From Lachnospiraceae bacterium (GTDB taxonomy: Bacteria; Bacillota; Clostridia; Lachnospirales; Lachnospiraceae): DNA of 42,219 nt. Position 1 is the first letter of the stretch. Each line of letters starts with the position of its first letter. The DNA is taken from NCBI GenBank assembly GCA_028692975.1, contig JAQUWF010000017.1, positions 1 to 42,219 of the forward strand, given 5' to 3'. The notes below the pieces were generated by a model. That model saw only the letters and a list, made by a program, of their open reading frames with translations. It did not search any database and was not told the DNA's origin. A program made the translations under genes and the position numbers. Below are positions 27,614 through 36,653 of the stretch, in pieces.

Positions 27614-28813
27614 ATGAAAAAACTTTTAGCAATAGTAATGTCAATTTCTTTATCGGCTGTTATGTTAGTGGGGTGCGGAGGCCAAGCGTCAAATGCAGGC
27701 GGCGCCACAGAGGATTCCGCTAAAGGAAACGCATCGGATGCAAAAATTGCAGTCGTATGTGATGCGGCCGGTCAGAATGATAATGGCTACAATCAGTCGG
27801 CAGCAAAAGGAGCAGAACTTTGTGCGGAAAAATACGGGATCGAGACAAAGGTAGTTGAGCCAACACAGAGTATTGGAGATACTTTATCACAATTAGCAGA
27901 AGATGGATATAATCTTATCTTCTCCATGGAGTATGATTTCGACGCATTAATCAATGGCGAAGCGGGCGGAAAGCCAATCGCAGAGATGTATCCCGATACA
28001 ACGTTCGTTGTATTTAATGCAACACCAAACGTGGATGAGGCAGGAAAAACCATTCATGATAATGTGATTTCTGTTTTATATAATGTAAATGAATCTTCTT
28101 ATCTTGCAGGCGCCTTATCCGTACTGGCAAATGAGAATCAGGATGTATTATTCGGTGATGCATATAAACTGACAAAACCGGATACCGCAAGAGGACTTGG
28201 ATTTATCGGTGGTTCTGATTCTGATGGTATTACTGTATTTTCAGTTGGATTTATTGAAGGTGCGCAGAAGATGGCCGGGGAACTTGGTGTTAACTATGAT
28301 TTCTATGCAAAATATGACGCTGGTTTCTCAGATTCAGCAACAGGTTCCACGGTAGCAGGTACTTACTATGATCAGGGTGCTAATGTAGTTTATGCATGCG
28401 CAGGTGCTGTTGGCGATGGTGTGACATCCAAAGCGAAAGAAGTTGGTAAACTGGCCATTCAGGTTGATGCAAACAAAGATGACCAGCAGCCAGGTTTCGT
28501 ATTAACATCGGTTATTAAAAATACAGAGGTTGTTGTCCAGTCCATGACCGAAGCTTTGACAGATGGAAAACTTGGTGATTTTGATAGAATCACAACCTAT
28601 GATTTAGGAAGTGGCTCTACCACGATTACGGATCTTGCAACTATCAGTCAGCACATAGAGCAGACCGATGCTGCAAAAACAAAGTGGCAGGAGATAAAGG
28701 ATAAAGTAGCACAGCTGCAGAGTGATATCTCCGATGGAAAAATTAAGGTTACTAACACACAGAACGGCGATACCTTTGATCCATCCACCTGCCCGAATAT
28801 CAGCATCAAGTAG
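27614..28813 (+). CDS. BMP-family nucleoside-binding lipoprotein
   Basis: A 399-residue substrate-binding lipoprotein. The signal peptide ends in lipobox LVGC with Cys21 lipidated. A Ser/Gly/Asn linker (22-43) precedes the periplasmic-binding fold: KIAVVCDAAGQNDNGYNQSA, GLGFIGGSDSDG, YDQGANVVYACAGAVGDG and VTSVIKN are typical of BmpA/PnrA (TmpC) proteins that bind nucleosides. It should deliver the ligand to the ATPase and permeases encoded next. AGGGAGG precedes ATG 27614. The real ligand is not given by sequence: members of the family bind guanosine, inosine, uridine or others. Confidence 0.9.
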   Translation: MKKLLAIVMSISLSAVMLVGCGGQASNAGGATEDSAKGNASDAKIAVVCDAAGQNDNGYNQSAAKGAELCAEKYGIETKVVEPTQSIGDTLSQLAEDGYNLIFSMEYDFDALINGEAGGKPIAEMYPDTTFVVFNATPNVDEAGKTIHDNVISVLYNVNESSYLAGALSVLANENQDVLFGDAYKLTKPDTARGLGFIGGSDSDGITVFSVGFIEGAQKMAGELGVNYDFYAKYDAGFSDSATGSTVAGTYYDQGANVVYACAGAVGDGVTSKAKEVGKLAIQVDANKDDQQPGFVLTSVIKNTEVVVQSMTEALTDGKLGDFDRITTYDLGSGSTTITDLATISQHIEQTDAAKTKWQEIKDKVAQLQSDISDGKIKVTNTQNGDTFDPSTCPNISIK

Positions 28814-28842
28814 TTTCTAAACTTACAGGGTGATAAAGCCAG

Positions 28843-28870
28843 TCAGGCCTGTTGATCTATGCGGGCCTGA
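28843..28870 (+). promoter_or_regulatory. Intercistronic hairpin after the lipoprotein gene
   Basis: TCAGGCC (28843-28849) pairs with GGCCTGA (28864-28870), extendable to 10 pairs with G-U wobble, loop of about 8 nt. No U-tract follows, so it is not a terminator. It probably protects the 3-prime end of the lipoprotein mRNA, allowing more binding protein than transporter. It sits in the largest gap inside the operon. Confidence 0.6.
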
Positions 28871-28893
28871 TACTTAATAAGGAGTATACTCTT

Positions 28894-30423
28894 ATGAATA
28901 TGATACAAACCATTGATTTAACCAAAAGATTTGGTGATTTTACAGCAAATGATCATATCAGCCTTGTTGTGAAAGAGCAGGAAATAAAATGTATCGTTGG
29001 CGAAAACGGAGCAGGAAAGTCTACACTTATGAATATGCTTTATGGTCTTTTAGAGCCAACAGAAGGAAAAATCCTGATAAGAGAGAAAGAAGTTAATCTG
29101 AAAAGCCCGACCGATGCCATTGCAAATGGAATCGGAATGGTGCATCAGCATTTTATGCTGGTTCCAAGTCTCACGGTCTTTGAAAACATTCTGCTTGGGG
29201 CGGAAATCAAGAAACATAAATGCCTTATTGATGAAAAGACGGAGATTGCAAAAGTTCAGGAGCTGATCGCGCAATATCATTTCGAATTAAATCCAATGGA
29301 TAAAATCGAGGATATTTCCGTAGGGAGCAGACAGCGGGTAGAAATATTGAAGATGCTCTACCGAAATGTAGATATTCTGATTTTAGATGAGCCGACTGCA
29401 GTATTAACACCGCAGGAAGTAGACGAACTGATGGTTAGTCTGAAAAACCTGAAGAAGCAGGGAAAGACCATCGTGGTCATTACACATAAGCTGCGTGAGG
29501 TCATGGAACTTTCCGATAGTGTCACGGTGATCAAACACGGCAAAGTGATTGGCAATATGGAAACAAAAGATACAAACGAGCAGGAACTGGCTCAGATGAT
29601 GGTCGGCAGAAATGTAATACTTACGGTGTCAAATAATAACATGGTGGACGAGCAGGCAGAAATCATTTATAAGGCTGATCATATTTCAACAGCCAATATA
29701 TTTGGCAAAAAAGTAGTGGATAATATGTCCTTCTGTGTACGGAAAGGAGAAATCCTTGGTATTGCAGGTGTAGAAGGAAATGGTCAAAGTGAACTTGTAA
29801 AAATCATGAGTGGTCTCATGGAAACGACAGAGGGTACCATATCTTTTCACGGTGAAAACATTACGAATATCTGGCCCAAAGAAATCCGAAATAAAGGAAT
29901 TGGTATTATTCCAGAAGATAGATATGCCCAGGGCTTATGCAAAGAGATGAGTCTGGGTGATAACATCATAGCAGGGTATCATTCCAGAAAAGATGTTTGC
30001 AGGAGAGGCATTTTGCAGAGAAAAGCAATTAACAGTAAACGCGATAAGGGGATAAAGGACTTTGATATCCGTGTGGGCGACATGAATGGAACTGTGGCTG
30101 CCTTATCCGGTGGAAATGCACAAAAGATTATCGTTTCCAGGGAACTGACTGCTAATCCGGATATGCTGATCGCATGTCAGCCCACACGAGGCGTTGACAT
30201 TGGCTCCATCGAAGCGATACATAAGCATTTGCTTGAGTATGCAAAGAAGGGAAACGCCGTTGTGCTTATCTCCAGTGAATTGTCGGAAATCATGAGTCTT
30301 TCTGATCGGGTGATCGTTATGTGCAAAGGAAAAATCACAGGTGAAATAGAGCCGAGGGACACCAATATGATGAAGGTCGGATTATTAATGGCAGGTATCC
30401 ACGAGGAGGAAAAGAATGAATAG
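28894..30423 (+). CDS. ABC transporter ATP-binding protein, two domains
   Basis: A 509-residue fused double ATPase of the nucleoside/simple sugar importer class (NupA/YufO-like). Domain 1: Walker A GENGAGKST, signature SVGSRQRVEILK, Walker B ILILDEPTAVLT. Domain 2: degenerate Walker A GVEGNGQSE, signature LSGGNAQKIIVSREL and LIACQPTRGVDIGS; the degenerate second site is usual in this family. The frame is open from 28852, but ATG 28894 with AAGGAG at 28879-28884 is preferred. It lies downstream of the lipoprotein gene and overlaps the first permease by 8 bp. Confidence 0.93.
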   Translation: MNMIQTIDLTKRFGDFTANDHISLVVKEQEIKCIVGENGAGKSTLMNMLYGLLEPTEGKILIREKEVNLKSPTDAIANGIGMVHQHFMLVPSLTVFENILLGAEIKKHKCLIDEKTEIAKVQELIAQYHFELNPMDKIEDISVGSRQRVEILKMLYRNVDILILDEPTAVLTPQEVDELMVSLKNLKKQGKTIVVITHKLREVMELSDSVTVIKHGKVIGNMETKDTNEQELAQMMVGRNVILTVSNNNMVDEQAEIIYKADHISTANIFGKKVVDNMSFCVRKGEILGIAGVEGNGQSELVKIMSGLMETTEGTISFHGENITNIWPKEIRNKGIGIIPEDRYAQGLCKEMSLGDNIIAGYHSRKDVCRRGILQRKAINSKRDKGIKDFDIRVGDMNGTVAALSGGNAQKIIVSRELTANPDMLIACQPTRGVDIGSIEAIHKHLLEYAKKGNAVVLISSELSEIMSLSDRVIVMCKGKITGEIEPRDTNMMKVGLLMAGIHEEEKNE

Positions 30424-31480
30424 TACAATAAACAGTAAAATCATAAAAATTATGAATTGCATTCTTCCTGTCTTGATGGCGTTTTTTGTTGGTGGGATAG
30501 TCATCGCTGCAATCGGGGAAAACCCATTTGAAGTATATTGGGTTTTGATCAGCAAGGCACTGCTTTCCCTGACAGGATTTCAGAATACACTGCATTATGC
30601 CGGGCCTATGATTTTAACAGGACTGGCGATTGCAATCACATTTAAAGCGAACATTTATAACATGGGCGTGGAGGGATCCCTGCTTGCAGGCGGATTTGTC
30701 GCAGGTATTTTAGGGGCACAGCTTGCCGGAATTCCGGCTATTCCACTCAAATTTATCTGTCTTGCGGCGGCAGCGATCTTTGGTATGGTTTATGCATTGA
30801 TCTCAGCGCTGTTGAAGGTGAAATTCCGTGCCAATGAAATGGTTATTACCATGATGATGAATTATGCGCTTGCAAAGGTATTGGAGTATCTGGCAACCAC
30901 GGTTTTCAGGGATACGGGAAACGGATATGTATGCACGCCAATCGTGGGAGACAATGCAATGTTTGCAAGGATTTTCAGCAAGTCCAGATTGACCTTGTTT
31001 TTTGTGATTGTGATTCTTGTCCTTGTCATCATGTTTATTGTCATGAAAAAATCCAGACTCGGTTATGAAGTGACTGCTATGGGAAAGAATTTTGAATTTG
31101 CCGAAGCGACAGGTATGCATGTGGGCAAGACAATTATTAAAATCATGTTGATTTCCGGTGCGCTTGCTGGAATAGCAGGAGGTGGATGGATGCTGGAAGA
31201 CCAGTACCGGTATACACTGACATTTTCAGCGAATCCTGGGCTTGGCTGGGATGGTATGCTGATCGCGCTTCTGGGCAGTCACGACCCCATCGGTATTTTG
31301 ATTGCTGCCATATTCTATGCAGCATTAAAAACCGGAGCCGACAGTATCAACATGTATGCGAATGTTCCGAAAGAGATTATTTCTCTGATTCAGGCATTGA
31401 TCGTATTATTTCTGGCGGTGAAGTTTATTCATGAAAAGTTTTCGTTCAGAAGAAGCGCAAAGAAAGTAAAGGAGGCCTAA
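30416..31480 (+). CDS. ABC nucleoside transporter permease 1
   Basis: A 354-residue multispanning membrane protein of the BPD_transp_2 family, with about 8-9 helices. NIYNMGVEGSLLAGGFVAGI (residues about 79-98) and GYEVTAMGKNFEFAEATGMHVGKT (the coupling-loop region) are typical. It is the NupP/YufP-type partner of the double ATPase. Start overlaps the ATPase gene with AGGAGG upstream. A second permease begins 3 bp after the stop. Confidence 0.92.
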   Translation: MNSTINSKIIKIMNCILPVLMAFFVGGIVIAAIGENPFEVYWVLISKALLSLTGFQNTLHYAGPMILTGLAIAITFKANIYNMGVEGSLLAGGFVAGILGAQLAGIPAIPLKFICLAAAAIFGMVYALISALLKVKFRANEMVITMMMNYALAKVLEYLATTVFRDTGNGYVCTPIVGDNAMFARIFSKSRLTLFFVIVILVLVIMFIVMKKSRLGYEVTAMGKNFEFAEATGMHVGKTIIKIMLISGALAGIAGGGWMLEDQYRYTLTFSANPGLGWDGMLIALLGSHDPIGILIAAIFYAALKTGADSINMYANVPKEIISLIQALIVLFLAVKFIHEKFSFRRSAKKVKEA

Positions 31481-31483
31481 ATC

Positions 31484-32395
31484 ATGTTAAACAGTATTCT
31501 GTATGATTGTATATACCATAGTGCACCGATTATTCTTTGTGTATTAGGTGGATGCTTTGCTTACAAAGCGAATGTTTTAAATATTGCATTGGAAGGCATG
31601 ATGCTAAATGGCGCCTTTGTTTCCGTGCTGACCTATTTCCTGACAGGAAATATGCTGATAACTGTAGTACTGACGCTTTTGTCTGCATTGATTTATGGAT
31701 TTGTATTTTCCTACTTTGGCATCACGCTGAAGGGAAATGTAATCGTAATCGGTCTTGCGCTGAATATGGTGGCTTTGGCCATTGCCGGATTTGTGCTGGT
31801 TCTCATGGATTCAGCCAATATCATCATCCAGAATTTTGATTTGAATGCGTTGAAGATTCATATTCCACTTATAGAAAATATTCCGGTTATAGGGCATATG
31901 ATAAGTGGACATCCAATCATAACCTATTTGAGTTTTGTGATGATTTTCCTGATGTATATCCTCATGTATAAAACAAAATTCGGTGTGTATGTCCGAGTAG
32001 TAGGTGAGAATGAGGAAGCGGCAAAATCAATCGGTATTAAGACATCTTTCTACAAATATGCAGCAGTATTAATCGGTGCCATAGGATGTGCGCTGGCAGG
32101 GATGAATCTTTCCTTAGAGCGGCTCGGATTATTCACAAACAATATGACTGCCAGCCGTGGATTTATAGCGATTGCTGCAATTTACTGCGGGCAGGGAAAG
32201 CCGGTGCAGTCTGCAATCTATGCCATCCTTTTCGGTTTGGCCAGGTCACTGTCCGTAAACTTGAGTATATTCGCAGGAAATGCAGCAGGATTGTTTGACT
32301 GTATTCCATATCTCGTCATGATGGTGGTATTGTCTATGGCATCCTATATAAAACACAAACCAATCAAAGAGAGGGGCTATAAAGTAAATGAATAA
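31484..32395 (+). CDS. ABC nucleoside transporter permease 2
   Basis: A 303-residue multispanning membrane protein of the same family (NupQ/YufQ-like). Motifs ANVLNIALEGMMLNGAFVSV near residue 28 and the coupling loop YVRVVGENEEAAKSIGIKTSFYK are characteristic. AAGGAGG precedes ATG 31484. The two permeases, ATPase and lipoprotein form a complete importer. It overlaps the next gene by 8 bp. Confidence 0.92.
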   Translation: MLNSILYDCIYHSAPIILCVLGGCFAYKANVLNIALEGMMLNGAFVSVLTYFLTGNMLITVVLTLLSALIYGFVFSYFGITLKGNVIVIGLALNMVALAIAGFVLVLMDSANIIIQNFDLNALKIHIPLIENIPVIGHMISGHPIITYLSFVMIFLMYILMYKTKFGVYVRVVGENEEAAKSIGIKTSFYKYAAVLIGAIGCALAGMNLSLERLGLFTNNMTASRGFIAIAAIYCGQGKPVQSAIYAILFGLARSLSVNLSIFAGNAAGLFDCIPYLVMMVVLSMASYIKHKPIKERGYKVNE

Positions 32396-32954
32396 AACAG
32401 CATTGCTCATTGTAGATATGGTGAAGGATTTTACGGATCCGGATGGCCTCGTCTTTTATCCGCAGAACCGGGAAATACTGCCAAAGATCAAAGCGGTACT
32501 GGATGCATGCAGAGAACATGACTGCCTTATTGTCTTCCTGCAGCACTGCAACCGGAAGGATAAAGAGGACCGCAGAATCTCTTCTATGCGGCCAAACTGT
32601 ATCGAAGGAACGGATGGAATAGAAATAGATCCCATGCTACCGGTAGATGAAAAAAGGGACTATGTAATTAAAAAACGCAGATACAGCGGATTCTTCGCGA
32701 CAGATCTGGATCTTGTATTACGGCAGAACCATATAGAGAACCTGATCATTGTGGGTACAAAGACAAACTGCTGTATTCGGGCTACCGTGACAGATGCTTT
32801 TTATCTGAATTATAACGCTATTGTAATAAGTGACTGTGTAGCAACGAATTCAGAAGAAGTCAATCGTGTCCATTTGGAAGACATCCGTAAATATCTGGGA
32901 CAGGTTATGGATAGTGAAACACTGTTTGAACAGTTGGAAAAGAAAGAATTGTAG
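32388..32954 (+). CDS. Isochorismatase-like cysteine hydrolase
   Basis: A 188-residue amidase-like protein of the isochorismatase superfamily. The expected triad is D10 (VDMVKDF), K96 (in KKRRYSGFF) and C129 (TKTNCCIRATV). The DxH...H metal site of true nicotinamidases is not visible: the region around the His of QHCNRKD differs, so a different amide or ester substrate is likely. GAGAGGGG lies upstream; the start overlaps the permease gene. Its link to nucleoside transport suggests deamidation or deamination of the released base or a sugar-derived amide, but no substrate is demonstrated. Confidence 0.85.
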   Translation: MNKTALLIVDMVKDFTDPDGLVFYPQNREILPKIKAVLDACREHDCLIVFLQHCNRKDKEDRRISSMRPNCIEGTDGIEIDPMLPVDEKRDYVIKKRRYSGFFATDLDLVLRQNHIENLIIVGTKTNCCIRATVTDAFYLNYNAIVISDCVATNSEEVNRVHLEDIRKYLGQVMDSETLFEQLEKKEL

Positions 32955-32963
32955 GAGGTCACC

Positions 32964-33902
32964 ATGGGATATGATGTTGTTGGCAGTGGTTATGTGAGCA
33001 TGGACCATATGATTAAAATCAGTTCACCTGCGCAGGTGGGGTATACCTCCATTGTGACAAATGCTGATAATGGAGAAATCTATTATGGAGGATGTGCGGT
33101 GAATGTATGTGCAGCCCTTGGGAAACTGGGATTTCGGGCAGCACCCATACTTCGTGTTGGATATGATTTTGAATCCAATGGCTTTAAAAGTTTTTTAGAG
33201 ACCTCAAACGTATGTCTGGATGGTGTCTCCAGGATTGAAAACGAGATAACATCTGCCTGCTATCTGGTACAGGACAATCGTAATGACCATATTACGCTAT
33301 ATTACCCTGGATCCATGGACAGAAAATACGCAAATGACATACCGGACAACTTTTTTCAGGATACAAAATACGGTCTGATCACAGTGGCAAGCAGAGATGA
33401 TAACCGTTATTTTCTGAATAAGTGCAAAAAGTATAACGTGCCCATTGTGTTTGGAATGAAAGATGATTTTGATGCTTTCCCGGTAGCGTTCCTCAAAGAG
33501 ATTTTAATGGAAAGCTCCATTGTATTCATGAATGAAGCGGAACGGGATATTATCCTGAAACTGTTTGGCTGCAGTACAATCACAGAATTATTTAAAATCG
33601 GAAAGGCCAGGGTCGTAGTGGTAACGCTGGGGAAAGAAGGAAGCATCTGCTATGAGAAGACAGAGACTGACGTTCTGGAATACAAACTTGGAATATGCAG
33701 TGTATCTCATGTAGTGGATGCGACTGGTGCCGGAGATGCATACATTTCGGGATTTCTATATGGAATGTTAAAGAACAGGAAGATCAGAGACTGCTGTGCA
33801 TTAGGGGCAGCATTATCATCCTTTGTGCTTTCAGCAGTAGGCGCATGTACCTGTCTGCCCAAGGAGGAAGAACTGGAAGAAAAGGCGAAGGAACTTAATT
33901 AA
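32964..33902 (+). CDS. PfkB-family sugar or nucleoside kinase
   Basis: A 312-residue ribokinase-fold kinase. YYGGCAVNVCAALGKLG (about residues 41-57) is the N-terminal PfkB region, and DATGAGDAYISG (D252-G263) holds catalytic base D258 and the anion hole. YYPGSMDRKYA resembles archaeal nucleoside/ribose-1-phosphate kinases. TAGGAGGTC precedes ATG 32964. Between an amidase and a phosphorylase, candidate substrates are the imported nucleoside or the sugar 1-phosphate; sequence alone does not separate these. Confidence 0.85.
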   Translation: MGYDVVGSGYVSMDHMIKISSPAQVGYTSIVTNADNGEIYYGGCAVNVCAALGKLGFRAAPILRVGYDFESNGFKSFLETSNVCLDGVSRIENEITSACYLVQDNRNDHITLYYPGSMDRKYANDIPDNFFQDTKYGLITVASRDDNRYFLNKCKKYNVPIVFGMKDDFDAFPVAFLKEILMESSIVFMNEAERDIILKLFGCSTITELFKIGKARVVVVTLGKEGSICYEKTETDVLEYKLGICSVSHVVDATGAGDAYISGFLYGMLKNRKIRDCCALGAALSSFVLSAVGACTCLPKEEELEEKAKELN

Positions 33903-33914
33903 GGAGGAAACGAA

Positions 33915-34670
33915 ATGAGTACATTATATATGGGTGCAGATGAGAGTACAGTAGCAAAACATGTGATTTTTTCCGGAGACCCATGGCGCGTGGAAGTCAT
34001 CAAGCAGTATCTGGACAATCCGGTTAAGGTTGCATTCCTAAGAGAATTCAATACCTATACAGGAACCTATAAAGGAGTTCCCATTACAGTCACATCAACA
34101 GGTATCGGCGCACCAAGTGCTGCAATCGCAATGGAAGAAATGTACGAAGCAGGCATGAAGGTGGCAGTTCGTATGGGAACTGTTATGGCACTGCAGGATG
34201 ATATGCTTGGGAAATTTATCATCCCCATCGCAGCCATGCGAAGAGAAAGTACAAGTAAGACATATGTGGAGGAAGCGTATCCGGCCGTTGCAGATATTGA
34301 ACTGGTCAATACCATGAATGCAACAGTAAAACAGATGGGTGCAGATTATCGAAACGGTATCAATTGTACCATGGACGGTTTTTACAGTCAGATGCATGAT
34401 TCCAGATTTTCAATAGAATCGGGAAGAGATATGACACCGGTATTTGAAGAATTGAAACAACTTCATGTGACAGGAATTGATATGGAATCAGCCTGCATGC
34501 TTACGGTTGGCAGATTGATGGATGTGAAGACCTGTGTTGTTACCATGACGACTGTACTGGAAAATCTGAAAGAAGTTCTTTTAGGACAGGAAAGAAAGGA
34601 TGCAGAAGATCTTCTGTGTCGAACCGCATTAGAGGGAATTTATAATTATCATAACAAGATAAACGAGTGA
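33915..34670 (+). CDS. Nucleoside phosphorylase, uridine-phosphorylase-like
   Basis: A 251-residue PNP/UDP-family enzyme that splits a nucleoside with phosphate into base and sugar 1-phosphate. It parallels E. coli Udp: SGDPWRVE (phosphate-binding GDP), REFNTYTG, TSTGIGAPSAAIAMEE and VRMGT (the phosphate and ribose site Arg and Thr), and DMESACMLT near the 2-prime-OH-binding MES. The uracil-reading GQER segment is replaced by QMHDSRF with a 2-residue insertion, so the base may not be uracil. AGGAGG precedes ATG 33915. Confidence 0.88.
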   Translation: MSTLYMGADESTVAKHVIFSGDPWRVEVIKQYLDNPVKVAFLREFNTYTGTYKGVPITVTSTGIGAPSAAIAMEEMYEAGMKVAVRMGTVMALQDDMLGKFIIPIAAMRRESTSKTYVEEAYPAVADIELVNTMNATVKQMGADYRNGINCTMDGFYSQMHDSRFSIESGRDMTPVFEELKQLHVTGIDMESACMLTVGRLMDVKTCVVTMTTVLENLKEVLLGQERKDAEDLLCRTALEGIYNYHNKINE

Positions 34671-34684
34671 TAGGAGGCAGTGTT

Positions 34685-35470
34685 ATGGGAAAAGAATTAA
34701 TTGCAACAGGAGCAAAAAGTGTCATTGGAATGGTGCATTGTCTGCCACTTCCGGGAACAGCAGGATTCGACGGCGATTTCCAGAAGATTCTTGATCGTGC
34801 GGTTGAAGATGCCGTTACGCTAGAGAAAGCAGGAGTTTCTGCACTTATTGTAGAGAATATGGGAGATACGCCATTTTCAACGCTCCTGTCCAAGGAACAG
34901 GTGGCGGCCCTGACTGCGGCATCCATTAAGGTACGTGAGAGTGTCAGCATTCCCATCGGCATTGATGCAGCTTTTAATGACTGTGAGGCGGCTCTTGCCA
35001 TTGCAGCCATGGCAAAGGCGGACTTTGTAAGAATACCGGTGTTTGTAGATACGGTTATTTTTACGGATGGCATCATTTATCCATGCGCCAGGAAATGTAT
35101 GGAATTCAGAAAACGGATGGGAATAGAGCATATTAAAATCCTGGCAGATGTGCAGGTGAAACATACCTATATGCTCAATCCCAAGATTAATGTGGAACAC
35201 AGTGCAAAGGATGCTGTGTCAAACGGTGCAGATGCACTAATCGTGACAGGAAGTGTTGTGGGAGAAGAAACGCCTCTGGATATGATCAGAAAAGTAAAGG
35301 GTGTTGTGAAGGTGCCGGTATTTGTGGGCAGTGGTGTGAATGAACAAAATATTCATGAACAGCTGGAAATCGCAGATGGATGCATCATCGGATCAAGTCT
35401 GAAGAAGGATGGTATTTTATCAAATCCTATCGACTATGCACTTGTTCGCAGCGTTGTCTGCGCAATTTAA
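34685..35470 (+). CDS. BtpA/SgcQ-family TIM-barrel protein
   Basis: A 261-residue protein. SVIGMVHCLPLPGTAGFDG at the N-terminus, ALIVENMGDTPF, ADFVRIPVFVD and VFVGSGVNEQNI are hallmarks of the BtpA/SgcQ family, a TIM barrel named for a photosystem I biogenesis factor in cyanobacteria and for a sugar locus of E. coli. The biochemical activity of most members is not established. ATG 34685 with AGGAGG just upstream is chosen over a GTG at 34667. Conserved operon position suggests isomerase or aldolase-like action on the sugar phosphate, which is inference. Confidence 0.85.
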   Translation: MGKELIATGAKSVIGMVHCLPLPGTAGFDGDFQKILDRAVEDAVTLEKAGVSALIVENMGDTPFSTLLSKEQVAALTAASIKVRESVSIPIGIDAAFNDCEAALAIAAMAKADFVRIPVFVDTVIFTDGIIYPCARKCMEFRKRMGIEHIKILADVQVKHTYMLNPKINVEHSAKDAVSNGADALIVTGSVVGEETPLDMIRKVKGVVKVPVFVGSGVNEQNIHEQLEIADGCIIGSSLKKDGILSNPIDYALVRSVVCAI

Positions 35471-35488
35471 AAACGGAGGAAAAGGATT

Positions 35489-36637
35489 ATGATGAGACCA
35501 ATGAAATTGGCGGGCAGTGAATTAATGTTTGGAGAAGGAAGTCTGGAATATATTAGAAATATTCCGGAGCGCCGAATCTTTATTGTGATTGGCGGAAAAA
35601 GTATGGAAAAAAACGGTGTCCTGGATAGAGTATTTAATCTGTTTAAGGAAAATGGGGCAGATGTGTGTGTGTTCAAAGGAGTAGAGCCAGACCCCTCGTT
35701 CCGGACGGTCATGAAAGGTGCTGAAAAAATGAAAGAATTTCAGCCGGATCTGATCGTCGGACTGGGTGGTGGTTCTGTAATGGATGCAGCAAAGACCATG
35801 TGGGCATACTATGAGAATCCCGAATGGACGACCCTGGCGGATGTTTTAAGCAAAGCGAAACTTCCTAATATGTGTGAGAAAGCAAGGTATCTCTGTATTC
35901 CCACAACCAGCGGTACAGCAAGTGAGGTATCCCGGTCTATTGTAATTACAGATGATGAAAAGGGCTTGAAGCATGGATATGGAAATATGGCAATGATGCC
36001 AAATATTGCCATCTGTGATCCGGCGGTTACCCTTTCCCTTCCTGCTAAGACGACTGCAGAAACTGGAATGGATGCACTGACACATGCATTAGAGGCTCTG
36101 GTGTCAAACAGAGCAAATTATTTGAGTGATATTTTGGCATCAGCAGCGGTGAAGGACATTATTCATTATCTACCACTGGCATGTGCCGATGGTTCGGATA
36201 TGGAGGCCCGGGAACACATGATGAATGCGTCTATGACAGCAGGTATGGCGTTTACCAATGTTTCTCTTGGTATCGTTCATTCGCTGGCACAGACCTTAGG
36301 CGGATATTTCCACGCAAGTCATGGGCTGCTGGATGCGATTATTTTGCCTTATATTATTCGCTATAACAGCCAGAGAGAATACGCGAATAAGAAGTATAAG
36401 GCTATGGCGGCTGCATGTAGAAGTGATGATCTGGCAGTACTTGTGGAAGAACTCAATGCAAAACTTGGGATACCTAAGACATTACAGGAAGTGATTTTGG
36501 ATGAAACAAAGTATTTAGAACTTGTGGACGAAATGGCAGAGGCATCTAAAAACGATGGGTGCACCAAAACAAATCCTGTGATACCCGAGGTAGATGGGTT
36601 TGCCGGATTGTTAAAATTATGTTACTACGGAAAGTAA
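35489..36637 (+). CDS. Iron-containing alcohol dehydrogenase
   Basis: A 382-residue type III alcohol dehydrogenase. GLGGGSVMDAAKT binds NAD(P) near residue 90; PTTSGTASEVS follows. Metal ligands are expected in CDP-region Asp, TGMDALTHALEA, GIVHSLAQTLGG and ASHGLLDA. GGAGGA precedes ATG 35489 (a second ATG follows at 35492). In other sugar-salvage operons such enzymes reduce the aldehyde left after aldol cleavage; that role here is inference. Confidence 0.92.
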   Translation: MMRPMKLAGSELMFGEGSLEYIRNIPERRIFIVIGGKSMEKNGVLDRVFNLFKENGADVCVFKGVEPDPSFRTVMKGAEKMKEFQPDLIVGLGGGSVMDAAKTMWAYYENPEWTTLADVLSKAKLPNMCEKARYLCIPTTSGTASEVSRSIVITDDEKGLKHGYGNMAMMPNIAICDPAVTLSLPAKTTAETGMDALTHALEALVSNRANYLSDILASAAVKDIIHYLPLACADGSDMEAREHMMNASMTAGMAFTNVSLGIVHSLAQTLGGYFHASHGLLDAIILPYIIRYNSQREYANKKYKAMAAACRSDDLAVLVEELNAKLGIPKTLQEVILDETKYLELVDEMAEASKNDGCTKTNPVIPEVDGFAGLLKLCYYGK

Positions 36638-36653
36638 ATTACGAGGTGAAAAA

